From assembly GCF_011308835.1 (NCBI RefSeq), contig NZ_JAAOHY010000004.1:186001-250000 (forward strand): DNA of 64,000 bases, read 5' to 3'. Below are positions 49,321-57,910 of the stretch, piece by piece (within the stretch, counting starts at the first letter, position 1; each line of letters opens with the position of its first letter). This DNA is from Paracoccus xiamenensis (GTDB lineage: Bacteria; Pseudomonadota; Alphaproteobacteria; Rhodobacterales; Rhodobacteraceae). The notes under the pieces are model-generated. The model was not told the origin of the DNA, did not search any database, and saw only the letters and a program-made list of their open reading frames with translations. Both the position numbers and the translations under genes were made by a program.

Positions 49321-50060
49321 GCTTTGCTTCCCTTCACCAGCCCGGCAACCCGCTGATCCTGTTCAATATCTGGGATGCGGGTTCCGCCCGCGCTGTGGCC
49401 GAGGCGGGCGCGGCGGCGCTGGCGACCGGCAGCGCCTCGGTCGCGGGGGCGCTTGGCTATGCCGATGGTCAGGCGCTGCCCTTTGATCTGCTGCTGACGG
49501 TCGTGGGCCGGATCCGCGCTGTTTCGCAACTGCCGCTCAGCGTCGATTTCGAGGCGGGCTATGCCGACACCCCGCAGGGCGTGGCCGAAAATGCCGCGCG
49601 GCTGGCGTCGCTTGGCGTTGTGGGCATTAATCTGGAGGACGGCATCCCGCCCGAAGGCGGTATCCGTGCCGCGCATGCGCAGGCAGAATTGATCGCAGCG
49701 ATTCGGGCGAACTCCCCGTTATTCATCAATGCCCGCACCGATCTTTTCCTGCAGAACCCGGCGGAAAGGCACGGGTCGCTGGTGGCCGAGGCGTTGGAGC
49801 GTGGCCGGATCTATGCCGAAGCGGGCGCGAATGGTTTCTTCGTGCCCGGCCTGACCGATCCCGATCTTATCGCCACCATCTGCCGCGAATCGTCCTTGCC
49901 GATCAATGTGATGAAATCGCCTTCGGCACCTGATATTGACCAGTTGGCGGCTGCGGGCGTTGCGCGGGTCAGTTTCGGCCCCTTTCCATGGCGCGATGCC
50001 ATGGCGGGGCTGGTGCAGGCGTTTCGTGACGAAACATCGTTTCAGGCCAACAGGGCTTGA
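49317..50060 (+). CDS. Isocitrate lyase/PEP mutase family protein
   Basis: A 247-residue TIM-barrel enzyme of the ICL/PEP-mutase superfamily. LILFNIWDAGSARAVAEAG is at the N-terminus and LSVDFEAGYAD near residue 78 carries the metal-binding acidic residues. GINLEDG near residue 103 and INARTD near residue 138 complete the site. The KKCGH-type motif of true isocitrate lyase is absent. Substrate is unknown. Many genomes pair such a gene with ada, and here the two overlap by 4 bases. Confidence 0.88.
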   Translation: MSFASLHQPGNPLILFNIWDAGSARAVAEAGAAALATGSASVAGALGYADGQALPFDLLLTVVGRIRAVSQLPLSVDFEAGYADTPQGVAENAARLASLGVVGINLEDGIPPEGGIRAAHAQAELIAAIRANSPLFINARTDLFLQNPAERHGSLVAEALERGRIYAEAGANGFFVPGLTDPDLIATICRESSLPINVMKSPSAPDIDQLAAAGVARVSFGPFPWRDAMAGLVQAFRDETSFQANRA

Positions 50061-50185
50061 CCTTCCCGATCCGGGGCGGTAGGTACCCGCGAACCGAAAT
50101 TCCGGGCGCTGGCACTTTTTCGTGCCGCGGCGCCCTTTCACATTGGGACTTCGCCGTCCCGCGAACGTAAAACGAGGATAAGACC

Positions 50186-50485
50186 ATGTCGCGCGTCTGC
50201 GAACTGACCGGCAAGGGCCCGATGAGCGGGAACAACGTCAGCCATGCCAACAACAAAACCCGTCGCCGCTTCCTGCCGAACCTGAACGATGTCACGCTGA
50301 CCTCGGAAAAGACTGGCCGCGCTTATTCGCTGCGGATCTCGGCAGCTGCTCTGCGCTCGGTCGATCACCGTGGCGGTCTGGACGCCTTCCTGGCCAAAGC
50401 CAAGGATGCGGAACTGTCGGCCCGCGCGCTGAAGATCAAGAAAGAGATCGCCGGCGCCGGTGATTCGGCCGCCAACCTGGCCTGA
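50186..50485 (+). CDS. rpmB: Ribosomal protein L28
   Basis: A 99-residue large-subunit protein. The N-terminus [19 protein letters not shown] and the [10 protein letters not shown] block are diagnostic of bL28. The length is that of the alphaproteobacterial form, longer than in E. coli. It is a single-gene unit, with an AAAACGAGGATAAG ribosome site and a strong terminator right after its stop. Confidence 0.97.
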   Translation: MSRVCELTGKGPMSGNNVSHANNKTRRRFLPNLNDVTLTSEKTGRAYSLRISAAALRSVDHRGGLDAFLAKAKDAELSARALKIKKEIAGAGDSAANLA

Positions 50486-50507
50486 TCCTTTCGCGACCTG
50501 AATGCCA

Positions 50508-50544
50508 ATCGCCCCGCCGAGCCCTCGGCGGGGCGATTTCTTTT
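50508..50544 (+). terminator. Intrinsic terminator of rpmB
   Basis: A long GC stem ATCGCCCCGCCGA pairs with the complementary TCGGCGGGGCGAT around a GCCC loop, followed by TTCTTTT. It starts 22 bases after the rpmB stop. Confidence 0.9.
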
Positions 50545-50624
50545 GCGATCACAGGGCTGTCATCGGGCGGTATGCGCGCTCATGTCGCTTTCACGCCGGC
50601 GCGCCGCGCGTTACAGATCGCCAT

Positions 50625-50966
50625 ATGTACGCCGCCTTTCGCCTGTTCCTGATCGTGATGCTGGCCCTGACCTCGCAGGGGCTGGCCTCGGCGCGCGGCC
50701 AGCCCCGCGCGGTGTCCGAGCTGGTGATCTGCGCCGGCGCAACCGTGATCACCCTGTCGGTCGATGAGCAGGGCCGCCCCGTCAAGCACAGCGATTTCTG
50801 CCCCGACATGGCCCCCCATCTGCTGGCAGCGGTCAGCATTGATGCCCCCATGCCCGCGCGGCAGGGGGCGGTGGTGCGGGCGGCTTCGGCGATGCAGCCC
50901 GGGCGGGCGCGGGGGCGCGACGCGCCCGTCGCGCAGGCCCGTGACCCACCGCGGCACCTTGTTTGA
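50625..50966 (+). CDS. Small exported hypothetical protein (DUF2946-like)
   Basis: A 113-residue predicted exported protein. Residues 1-23 form a signal peptide (LFLIVMLALTSQGLASA). The mature part has two cysteines, in ELVICAGATVITL and HSDFCPDM, a pattern reminiscent of DUF2946 proteins found near copper genes. The C-terminal 40 residues are Arg/Ala/Pro-rich and low complexity. It lies 33 bases upstream of the copper chaperone gene and probably shares its transcript. The family assignment is tentative. The frame extends upstream into the rpmB terminator, so the ATG at 50625 is preferred. Confidence 0.65.
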   Translation: MYAAFRLFLIVMLALTSQGLASARGQPRAVSELVICAGATVITLSVDEQGRPVKHSDFCPDMAPHLLAAVSIDAPMPARQGAVVRAASAMQPGRARGRDAPVAQARDPPRHLV

Positions 50967-50999
50967 CCGGTTACATTCCTCTCATCCAAGGACAGACAG

Positions 51000-51488
51000 A
51001 TGAAACTTACGACTCTCGCGGCACTGGCCGCCATCGCCCTTCCCGCCGCCGCTTTCGCGCAGGACGCCACCGTCACCGTTGCTGATGGCTATGCCCGCAG
51101 CGCCAACCCCAAAGCGGGCGGCGCATTCATGACGATTCGCAATGGCGGCGCGGCTGACTGCACCCTTTCGGGCGTCAGCACCGATGTGGCTGAGGTCGCC
51201 GAACTGCACACCCATAAGGACATGGGCGACGGGGTCATGAAGATGACCAAGATCGAAGGCGGCATCACCATTCCCGCCGGCGCGGAACATGGGCTGGTGC
51301 GCGGCGGCGACCATGTCATGCTGATGGGCCTGAAGGCTCCGCTGGAGAACGGCCAAGAGGTCGCGCTTGCGCTGGATTTCGGGGACTGCGGCACGGTCGA
51401 TGCGGTTCTGCCCGTAGACAATGACCGCAAGCCGGCAGAAGCCGCGCCCATGAACCACGGCGCGCATGCCATGCCGGCGTCGAACTGA
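51000..51488 (+). CDS. Periplasmic copper chaperone PCu(A)C
   Basis: A 162-residue exported copper-binding protein that delivers Cu(I) for cytochrome oxidase CuA assembly. The signal peptide ends near residue 20 (AAAFAQ). The copper site residues lie in ELHTHKDMGDGVMKM (His70 and Met80/82) and GGDHVMLMGL (His105, Met107), matching the H...M...HxM family pattern. The tail has an extra His/Met-rich end, MNHGAHAMPAS, which may add copper affinity. The gene follows a small secreted Cys protein and precedes the DUF1800/DUF1501 pair. Confidence 0.93.
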   Translation: MKLTTLAALAAIALPAAAFAQDATVTVADGYARSANPKAGGAFMTIRNGGAADCTLSGVSTDVAEVAELHTHKDMGDGVMKMTKIEGGITIPAGAEHGLVRGGDHVMLMGLKAPLENGQEVALALDFGDCGTVDAVLPVDNDRKPAEAAPMNHGAHAMPASN

Positions 51489-51578
51489 CCGGCTAGCGCC
51501 ACGGCTTGGCGCTGGCGGCGGATCTTTCCTGAACCGCCGCCAGTGTCCGGGCGTTGATCTGCAAAGGAAGGCGCTGAC

Positions 51579-52949
51579 ATGAGCTATGCCGAATTTGCCC
51601 TGATCCGGTTCGGAACCGGAAGGTCGCCGCGACATGACGGCCCGGGTTCGGCAGATGCGCTGATGCAGTCGCTGCAGGATGGCGACACCGTCCGGCGCTA
51701 TCCGGGCTTGGATGTGGTCGCGGCTGGGCAGCTGGCCAAGGCCGTGGCCCAAGCCCAGACAGCCCTGCGCAAGGGGCAGGGCAGCGTCGAGGATGACACC
51801 CGCGCCAAGGCCGCGTTGACCGCCGCCGTTGATGGCGCGGCACGCGCGCGGCTGGCGCGTGCGGTTGACGACCCGACCGGCTTTGCCGACCGGCTGGTGC
51901 AGTTTTGGGCCAGCCATTTCAGCCTGCGCCTGTCGACCGCCGCCTTGCGGGTGTTGGCGGCCTCCTTTCAGGACGAACTGCGCCGCCATCAGACGGGCCG
52001 CTTCGCCGATCTGCTGCGCGCGGCGACGCTGCACCCGGCGATGCTGATTTACCTCGATCAGACCTCCTCGGTCGGGCCGAACTCGATCCGCGCCGAAAAG
52101 CAGAAGCGCCGCAAGATCCGCGTCGGGTTGAACGAAAATCACGCCCGCGAGTTGCTGGAACTGCACAGCATGGGTGCGGGCGCGGGCTATCGGCAGGGTG
52201 ATGTGCGCCAGCTTGCCAAGCTGATGACCGGGCTTTTCGTCGACCGCGACTGGCAGTTCGTCTTTGATCCCCGTCTGGCTGAACCGGGCGCTGAAAACGT
52301 GCTGGGCCACGCTTATGGCGGCGGCGATCCGGCCCGGCTGGCCGAATTCACAGCCTTTCTGGATGATCTGGCCACGCGGCCCGAAACCGCGGATTTCATC
52401 TGCACCAAGCTGGCCCGACATTTCTGTGCCGACGACCCGCCGATGCGGCTGATCGAGGATATGAAGGCCCGCTATCTGGCCAGCGACGGCACTTTGACCG
52501 AAGTATATGACATGATGGTGCGCCATCCGCTTGCGCGCGAAAGCTTTGGGCAGAAGGTGCGCCAGCCGCAGGACCTGCTGCCGGCGGCATTGCGGGCGAT
52601 GGAGGTCGATGGCGGGCAGGTCATGGGCTGGACCGACCACGAATTCCAGCGCTCTTATGTCAATGCTCTGGGCCGGATGGGGCAAAGCCTGCGCGGCGCG
52701 CAGCAGCCCGAAGGCTGGCCGGAACCGGCCGCGGCATGGTTGACCCCGCCGATGCTGTCGGCGCGGATCGGCTGGGCGATGAGCCAGCCGAAGAAGCTGG
52801 TCGAGCGCCTGCCAGACCCCCGCGAATTTGCCGCTTGGGCGCTGCATCCCGATGTCGCGGCTGATGTGGCGGTCGCAGCCGGGCGCGCCGAATCGCGCGC
52901 GGATGGGGTCGGGCTGGTGCTCGCCTCGCCGCAATTCAACCGCAGATGA
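51579..52949 (+). CDS. DUF1800 family protein
   Basis: A 456-residue protein of the DUF1800 family. It has the diagnostic NENHARELLELHSMGAG near residue 188, followed by MTGLFVDRDW and the FDPRLAEPGAENVLG segment. DFICTKLARHFCADDPP near residue 270 is also typical. No signal peptide is visible (start MSYAEFALIRFGTG). In other genomes DUF1800 genes sit next to DUF1501 genes, as here, 10 bases apart. The activity is unknown. It may be exported bound to the Tat-signal partner, which is inference. Confidence 0.92.
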   Translation: MSYAEFALIRFGTGRSPRHDGPGSADALMQSLQDGDTVRRYPGLDVVAAGQLAKAVAQAQTALRKGQGSVEDDTRAKAALTAAVDGAARARLARAVDDPTGFADRLVQFWASHFSLRLSTAALRVLAASFQDELRRHQTGRFADLLRAATLHPAMLIYLDQTSSVGPNSIRAEKQKRRKIRVGLNENHARELLELHSMGAGAGYRQGDVRQLAKLMTGLFVDRDWQFVFDPRLAEPGAENVLGHAYGGGDPARLAEFTAFLDDLATRPETADFICTKLARHFCADDPPMRLIEDMKARYLASDGTLTEVYDMMVRHPLARESFGQKVRQPQDLLPAALRAMEVDGGQVMGWTDHEFQRSYVNALGRMGQSLRGAQQPEGWPEPAAAWLTPPMLSARIGWAMSQPKKLVERLPDPREFAAWALHPDVAADVAVAAGRAESRADGVGLVLASPQFNRR

Positions 52950-52959
52950 GGGTTTGGGC

Positions 52960-54132
52960 ATGGATCGCCGCCGCTTTCTGAATGCCGCGCTTGGGGTCGC
53001 CTGTTCGGCCGCCGCCAGCCCGGCGCTGACCACCATGAGCTTCGCGTCGACCCCCGGCGAGCGGCGGTTGGTCGCGATCGTGCTGCGCGGGGCCATGGAC
53101 GGGCTGGATGCGGTCCAGCCTTATGGCGACCCGATGCTGCGCAAGCTGCGCCGCAGCCTGTCGCTGGGACCGGATGCGGGCGCGCTGGATCTGGATGGCT
53201 TCTATGCGCTGCACCCGGCGCTGGCGCCGCTGTTGCCGATGTGGCGGGCGGGCGAGCTGGGCTTTGCGCAGGCCGTCTCCACCCCTTACCGCGACAAGCG
53301 CAGCCATTTCGACGGTCAGGATATTCTGGAGGCCGGGACCGCTGCGCCGGCCCGGATGGGCGCGGTCGAAGGTGGCTGGCTGAACCGGCTGCTGCCGCTG
53401 ATCCCGGGCGCCGCGTTTGAAACCGCTTATGCCATCGGCACCGACGAGCTGGCGATCCTGCGCGGCGAAAATCCCTTTGCCAGCTGGGCGCCTTCGACGC
53501 GGCTGACGCTGTCCTCGCAGGCCGAAGCCCTGCTGCGCCAGCTGTATGAGCCGGACCTGCCCTTTCACGAGGCAGCCGAGGCCGCCATCGCCATCAGTGC
53601 CGAAACCACCGACGAGGGCGCGCGCACAGGTCCCCGTAACGCCGCCGCCGCGTTGGCGGGGTTCGCGGCCTCGCGGTTGAACGGGGCGTCGCGGATCGCG
53701 GCCTTTTCGCTGAACGGCTGGGACACTCATCGCAAGCAGGTCCAGACCGTGACCCGGCCCATGGCGCAGCTGGCCGAGGCCCTGACCGTGCTGAAGCGCG
53801 AACTGGGGACGAACTGGGGCAATACGGTGGTGCTGGCGATGACCGAATTCGGCCGCACCGCCGCCGAAAACGGGACCGGAGGCACCGATCACGGAACCGG
53901 CGGGCTGATGGTCATGGCGGGCGGGGCCGTCCGGGGCGGCAAGGTGCATGGCGATTGGCCGGGGCTGGACGAATCCTCGCTTTATGCCGGGCGCGACCTG
54001 ATGCCGACGGCGGACGTGCGCGCCTATGCCGGGGCGGCGATTGCGGGGATGTTCGGGGTTTCTCTGCGCGCGGTTGAGGAGGTGATCTTTCCCGGCCTGC
54101 AACTGGATCAGCCGCCAAGGATCCTGCTTTAG
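52960..54132 (+). CDS. DUF1501 family protein with Tat-like signal
   Basis: A 390-residue DUF1501 protein, a sulfatase/alkaline-phosphatase-like fold of unknown activity. The N-terminus MDRRRFLNAALGVACSAAA is a twin-arginine-type signal. It has VAIVLRGAMDGLDAV near residue 32, SHFDGQDILEAG near residue 105, and the late TEFGRTAAENGTGGTDHGTGG block near residue 298, the most conserved part of the family. It shares a transcript with DUF1800. Its TAG overlaps the stop of the convergent glycosyltransferase gene by 3 bases. Confidence 0.92.
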   Translation: MDRRRFLNAALGVACSAAASPALTTMSFASTPGERRLVAIVLRGAMDGLDAVQPYGDPMLRKLRRSLSLGPDAGALDLDGFYALHPALAPLLPMWRAGELGFAQAVSTPYRDKRSHFDGQDILEAGTAAPARMGAVEGGWLNRLLPLIPGAAFETAYAIGTDELAILRGENPFASWAPSTRLTLSSQAEALLRQLYEPDLPFHEAAEAAIAISAETTDEGARTGPRNAAAALAGFAASRLNGASRIAAFSLNGWDTHRKQVQTVTRPMAQLAEALTVLKRELGTNWGNTVVLAMTEFGRTAAENGTGGTDHGTGGLMVMAGGAVRGGKVHGDWPGLDESSLYAGRDLMPTADVRAYAGAAIAGMFGVSLRAVEEVIFPGLQLDQPPRILL

Positions 54133-57122
54133 CCGCCCTGCGATGACAGGCCGGGCGATGCCGGGCTGTCGGGCAAGGTGGGTCGCGGGCGACGGCGCGA
54201 CCCACGCCTTGCGGCGGGCGTGTCGCAATGGACATAGGCATCCTCGGCCAGGGCGGTTTCCAGTCCTTTGGCGGGCGGCCCGGCATCACCTGGGGCGATG
54301 GCGGCCAGCAGATCGGCGCGGTCAAGATCCGCCCGTCGGAACATCGCGCAGAATTTCGGATCGACCGGGAAGGGCGTCCATTGGCCGCGATGACCGGTTG
54401 TCATCTTGCGGGCCAGCCGATCAATCGTGGCGGCATCCAGCGCGTGCTGCGCACTGTCGAGGCCGTTATACAGCGGCCCGACAAGGCCAAGCAGCGGGCG
54501 GCGTTGCAGGTGCGCGACCATGGCCGGCAGTGCGCCGGCTGCGATGCGTGCCTGCGGGTTCAGCAACAGGATGTATTCGCCCCGCGCCGCCGCAATGCCT
54601 GCCTTCGCCGCGCCATCCAGCCCCGCCCCATGAGGCACGATGCGGATGCGGCTGTCGGCGCTTGTCGCCGCGCGCAGATCCTCTGACGCGGCGGCATCGG
54701 ATCCAGCATCGGCCAGCAGGATTTCCAGCCGGGGATAGGTGTCGCCGTGCCCGACCAGCATGTCGATGCAGGTCAGGGCCGGTGCGGCCGGCCCTTGGGT
54801 CGGGATGACCACCGACAGAAGGGGTGCGCGCTCCATCTCGTCGACAAGGTTTGCGGCCCGATAGGACCATGCGTTTTCCAGCGCAAAGGCGCGCAGCACG
54901 CTTGCCGTCATGGGGTCGCAGGCCTTGTCGGCGGCCGCGCGGATGGCTTGGGCGAAGCTTGCCGGATCGGTGGCGATCAGGACCGTGTCGCCGGCCCGCG
55001 CCAGTTCCGGCAGCGCGGTGGCGACCGTGGGCTTTCCGGCCGCGGCATGGTCGTAGAACTTGATCGGTTCGCTTGCGCGCGCGCGCGCAGACGGCCGGAA
55101 CGGGATCATCATCACATCCATCGCCGCCAGAAAGCCGGGCAGATCGGCATGGGGGATTTCGCCATGTAAGCGGACATTGGGCAGGTCCGGCTCAATGGCG
55201 GTGGTGACGGGTCCGCCCAGATGGATGTCGAAATCCGGGTTCTGGCGGGCAATGGCCAGCACCAGCCCGGTGTCGAACCAATCGGCGACCGCGCCGATAT
55301 AGCCCACACGGATGACGCCCTCGGGGCGCGGCTCAAGTGGAAAGTCTCGCGTCGCACCGGCCGTGAACAGGTCTATATCTGCGCCGTTGCGGATCAGCCG
55401 AACGGGCCGCTGCCCGCTGAGCCGGTCCTGCCGCGACTGCGATGACACGATCACCCGATCCGCTTCGGCGATCATCTGCTGTTGCAGCCGCAGAATGGGA
55501 TCATCCGCGCCATCCTGCTCTATCTCTGCGCCGATATCTGCAACAAGCTGGAATTGCGGCGACAAATGCCGGGCCACCGACCACCACAAGGGATGCATGA
55601 CCAGAACATGCGCGCGCAGGCTGATCTGGTGGCGGTCGGCGAAGCGGTGGAAATGGTCGACCCAGATGCGCTGCATGGCGGGGCTGGGCGGGGTCGTCAT
55701 ATCCGCGCCGGCAGGCTTGCCGCTGTCGGGCAGGCGCAGCAGGTGGATGCCGGGGGCGACCTCTTGCGGGGGCGCGTCGCCGGTTATCGGCTCTGCAAAG
55801 AAAACCCGGTGCCCGGCCTTTGCCAGTTCCAGCGCGAGATGGTGGGGGCGTCGCGGACGGCCGTGCCAGGCGAGGGGCGACAGGATGAAGATGTCGGGCT
55901 TGGCCGTGCCCATCTGGTCGCTGTCGGCAGGTGGTGACGGCGCCCCGAGATCCGGCTCGCCATCGGGTGCAGACTTGCCCAATAACCGGCTGATCGCATC
56001 GCGCAGCCGCCCGTGGCTGCGGTTCGGGTGTGCAGAGGCGGCGGCCTTGGGCGTCATGTCAGCGGGCGTTGTTCGCGCGGGGGCTTCGTCGGTCTGCGGC
56101 TCCAGTGCGGGGGCGTGGGTGTCTCCGCGCCGGCGGAGTTCGGCGATTTCCGCCTGCAGCGCCGCATTGGCGCGTGCCAGGGCGCTGGCGTCCTCGGCCA
56201 GGCGATCAGCGCGCACGTTTGCCTGGTTCAGTTGGCCTTGCAGGTCGGTGATACGAAGGCCGGCCATCGCCTCGGTCCCGCGTGCGGATGCGGACAGGGT
56301 ATCGAAACGGATGCGAAACGGTGCGATCTCTGTGCGATCAGGCACCGATCCGTCGCGGGCATGACGTGCCGCCAGCGTGAAAAGATCGCCCGCCAGCAGG
56401 TCCAGCTCTGGGTCGATAATGCGCAACTGCTGCCCGCCATGGACCGCATCGGCCCGGAAGCGAGGGGCGACCATCTCGACCGTAGCCGGATCGGCAGGCG
56501 GCGGCAGGCCGGCGACCGAGGCGATACGCGCCAGCGTGTGATCAAGGTCATCGACCCAGTCGGGAAACAGGATCAGCGCGCGCGACATGCCCTCGCTGTC
56601 TTCCAGTGCGGTCAGCAGGTAATGCACCCACATCAGGAAGGCCGCATCTGCCGGGATGCCATTGGTCCGGGCCAGCGAGGTCGCCACCTCGCCCGGATGG
56701 CGCAGGGTAATCAGCGCACCAAGCGGTGCCAGCGGTTCCAGCAGCTGACGCCAGGCCGGGATCAGCAGGGTCAGGCGGGGATCCTTGATGGCGATGCGTG
56801 GGGCGTTGCCAAAATCCGCCTGCAAGGCCTGCTGCATCGCGCCCGGGTCGGGCGCGATGTCCAGCGGCGCGATGCGACCCCACCATGCCCCTTTCCGGGC
56901 CAGCAGGCTGTCGTTCAAGTGCTGCACGGCCAGCGGCGCGAACGCATCGCCGCCGCTGCTGATGTCGGCGGGCTGGGCGCGGCGGCTGGGTAATGCAAAG
57001 CCCATGGCATCGGCCGCTTGCGCCAGGAAGGACCCGCCACTGCGCGGCATTCCAAGAATGATGAGGGTTCCGTCGCGTGGCGTCATACGGGGGCTCTGCT
57101 GGGTGGAATGCGGGGCCTTCAT
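54129..57122 (-). CDS. Sulfotransferase-like / GT4 / GT2 multidomain glycosyltransferase
   Basis: A 997-residue three-domain protein. Residues about 17-270 resemble a sulfotransferase, with the PAPS-loop-like IILGMPRSGGSFLAQ near residue 25 and IALKDPRL-type IAIKDPRLTLLIPAW near residue 112. Residues 290-332 form a coiled coil. Residues 408-760 resemble a GT4 glycosyltransferase, with VSSQSRQDRL, RNGADIDLF and ASEPIKFYDHAAAGKPTVAT. Residues 768-980 resemble a GT2 domain (LSVVIPTQG) that lacks a clear DXD (LLLNPQARI). The likely start is the ATG at 57122, with earlier ATGs possible. It probably builds a modified surface glycan. Acceptor and sugars are unknown. Confidence 0.8.
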   Translation of the reverse strand: MKAPHSTQQSPRMTPRDGTLIILGMPRSGGSFLAQAADAMGFALPSRRAQPADISSGGDAFAPLAVQHLNDSLLARKGAWWGRIAPLDIAPDPGAMQQALQADFGNAPRIAIKDPRLTLLIPAWRQLLEPLAPLGALITLRHPGEVATSLARTNGIPADAAFLMWVHYLLTALEDSEGMSRALILFPDWVDDLDHTLARIASVAGLPPPADPATVEMVAPRFRADAVHGGQQLRIIDPELDLLAGDLFTLAARHARDGSVPDRTEIAPFRIRFDTLSASARGTEAMAGLRITDLQGQLNQANVRADRLAEDASALARANAALQAEIAELRRRGDTHAPALEPQTDEAPARTTPADMTPKAAASAHPNRSHGRLRDAISRLLGKSAPDGEPDLGAPSPPADSDQMGTAKPDIFILSPLAWHGRPRRPHHLALELAKAGHRVFFAEPITGDAPPQEVAPGIHLLRLPDSGKPAGADMTTPPSPAMQRIWVDHFHRFADRHQISLRAHVLVMHPLWWSVARHLSPQFQLVADIGAEIEQDGADDPILRLQQQMIAEADRVIVSSQSRQDRLSGQRPVRLIRNGADIDLFTAGATRDFPLEPRPEGVIRVGYIGAVADWFDTGLVLAIARQNPDFDIHLGGPVTTAIEPDLPNVRLHGEIPHADLPGFLAAMDVMMIPFRPSARARASEPIKFYDHAAAGKPTVATALPELARAGDTVLIATDPASFAQAIRAAADKACDPMTASVLRAFALENAWSYRAANLVDEMERAPLLSVVIPTQGPAAPALTCIDMLVGHGDTYPRLEILLADAGSDAAASEDLRAATSADSRIRIVPHGAGLDGAAKAGIAAARGEYILLLNPQARIAAGALPAMVAHLQRRPLLGLVGPLYNGLDSAQHALDAATIDRLARKMTTGHRGQWTPFPVDPKFCAMFRRADLDRADLLAAIAPGDAGPPAKGLETALAEDAYVHCDTPAARRGSRRRPRPTLPDSPASPGLSSQGG

Positions 57123-57320
57123 GGGCGAACCCTGCCACAGCATCAGTGCAACGCCAAGCGTCGCGGGAAGGCGTGATGGGCCGGGGTGGGGGATCGGCAG
57201 GATCCGGCGTGCGCGCATGATAGCTGGGCGAATCCCGCCGAGTTGAACGGGATTTGGTTGAAATTGCCTGCTCAGAACATATAGGGAATAGGGAATACGC
57301 AGACACAGGATGATCTTGTC

Positions 57321-57893
57321 ATGAACCGTCGTCAGATGATCGGGCTGGCCCTGCCGCTGGTCGCCGCGCCTTCGCTGGTGCTGGCCCAGGCCGCGCCCAA
57401 GGCCACCCCCGCCGCCGCTACCACCGACCCCTATCAGCCCACCGAGGTGCCGATCCGCGAGGGGTTCGAGGTCGGCTCGATCGTCGTCGTGTCGGATAAT
57501 TTCTTCCTTTACCACGTCATCGCGCCGGGCCGTGCCGTCCGTTACGGCGTGGCTGTCGGCAAGGACGAACTGGTCTGGAAGGGCAAGGCCCGCATCGGCC
57601 GCAAGGTCGAATGGCCCAGCTGGCGCCCGACCGAGGCGATGATCAAGCGCAAGCCCGAACAATACGGCAAGTGGAAAGACGGCATGCCCGGCGGCCCGCA
57701 GAACCCGCTGGGCGCGCGGGCGCTGTATCTTTATGATGCCGGCGGCAACGATACCGCCATCCGCATCCACGGCACGACCGAGCCCGGGTCCATCGGGCGG
57801 GCGGTCTCGAACGGCTGTATCCGCATGCGCAACGAGGCGGTGATGGCCCTGTTCGAGCAGGTGCCGATCGGCACGCCTGTTTACGTCTACTGA
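57321..57893 (+). CDS. L,D-transpeptidase (third in window)
   Basis: A 190-residue YkuD-domain enzyme. The N-terminus MNRRQMIGLALPLVAAPSLVLAQ is a signal with an NRRQM twin-arginine-like start. The catalytic domain covers about 50-188. Active-site residues are His150 in RIHGTTEP and Cys166 in VSNGCIRMRNE. A segment GKARIGRKVEWPSWRPT is typical of the ErfK/YbiS group. It is followed after 17 bases by mnmH. It may attach lipoprotein or make 3-3 links; which one cannot be read. Confidence 0.92.
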   Translation: MNRRQMIGLALPLVAAPSLVLAQAAPKATPAAATTDPYQPTEVPIREGFEVGSIVVVSDNFFLYHVIAPGRAVRYGVAVGKDELVWKGKARIGRKVEWPSWRPTEAMIKRKPEQYGKWKDGMPGGPQNPLGARALYLYDAGGNDTAIRIHGTTEPGSIGRAVSNGCIRMRNEAVMALFEQVPIGTPVYVY

Positions 57894-57910
57894 TCCCGGC
57901 CCGGCCGGAA

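Noticed and set aside
50982..53096. 704-codon minus-strand open frame opposite PCu(A)C and DUF1800
   Set aside because: The plus-strand genes have clear family motifs, signal peptides and ribosome sites. The antisense frame has low-complexity, Arg/Gln/His-rich composition typical of shadow frames.
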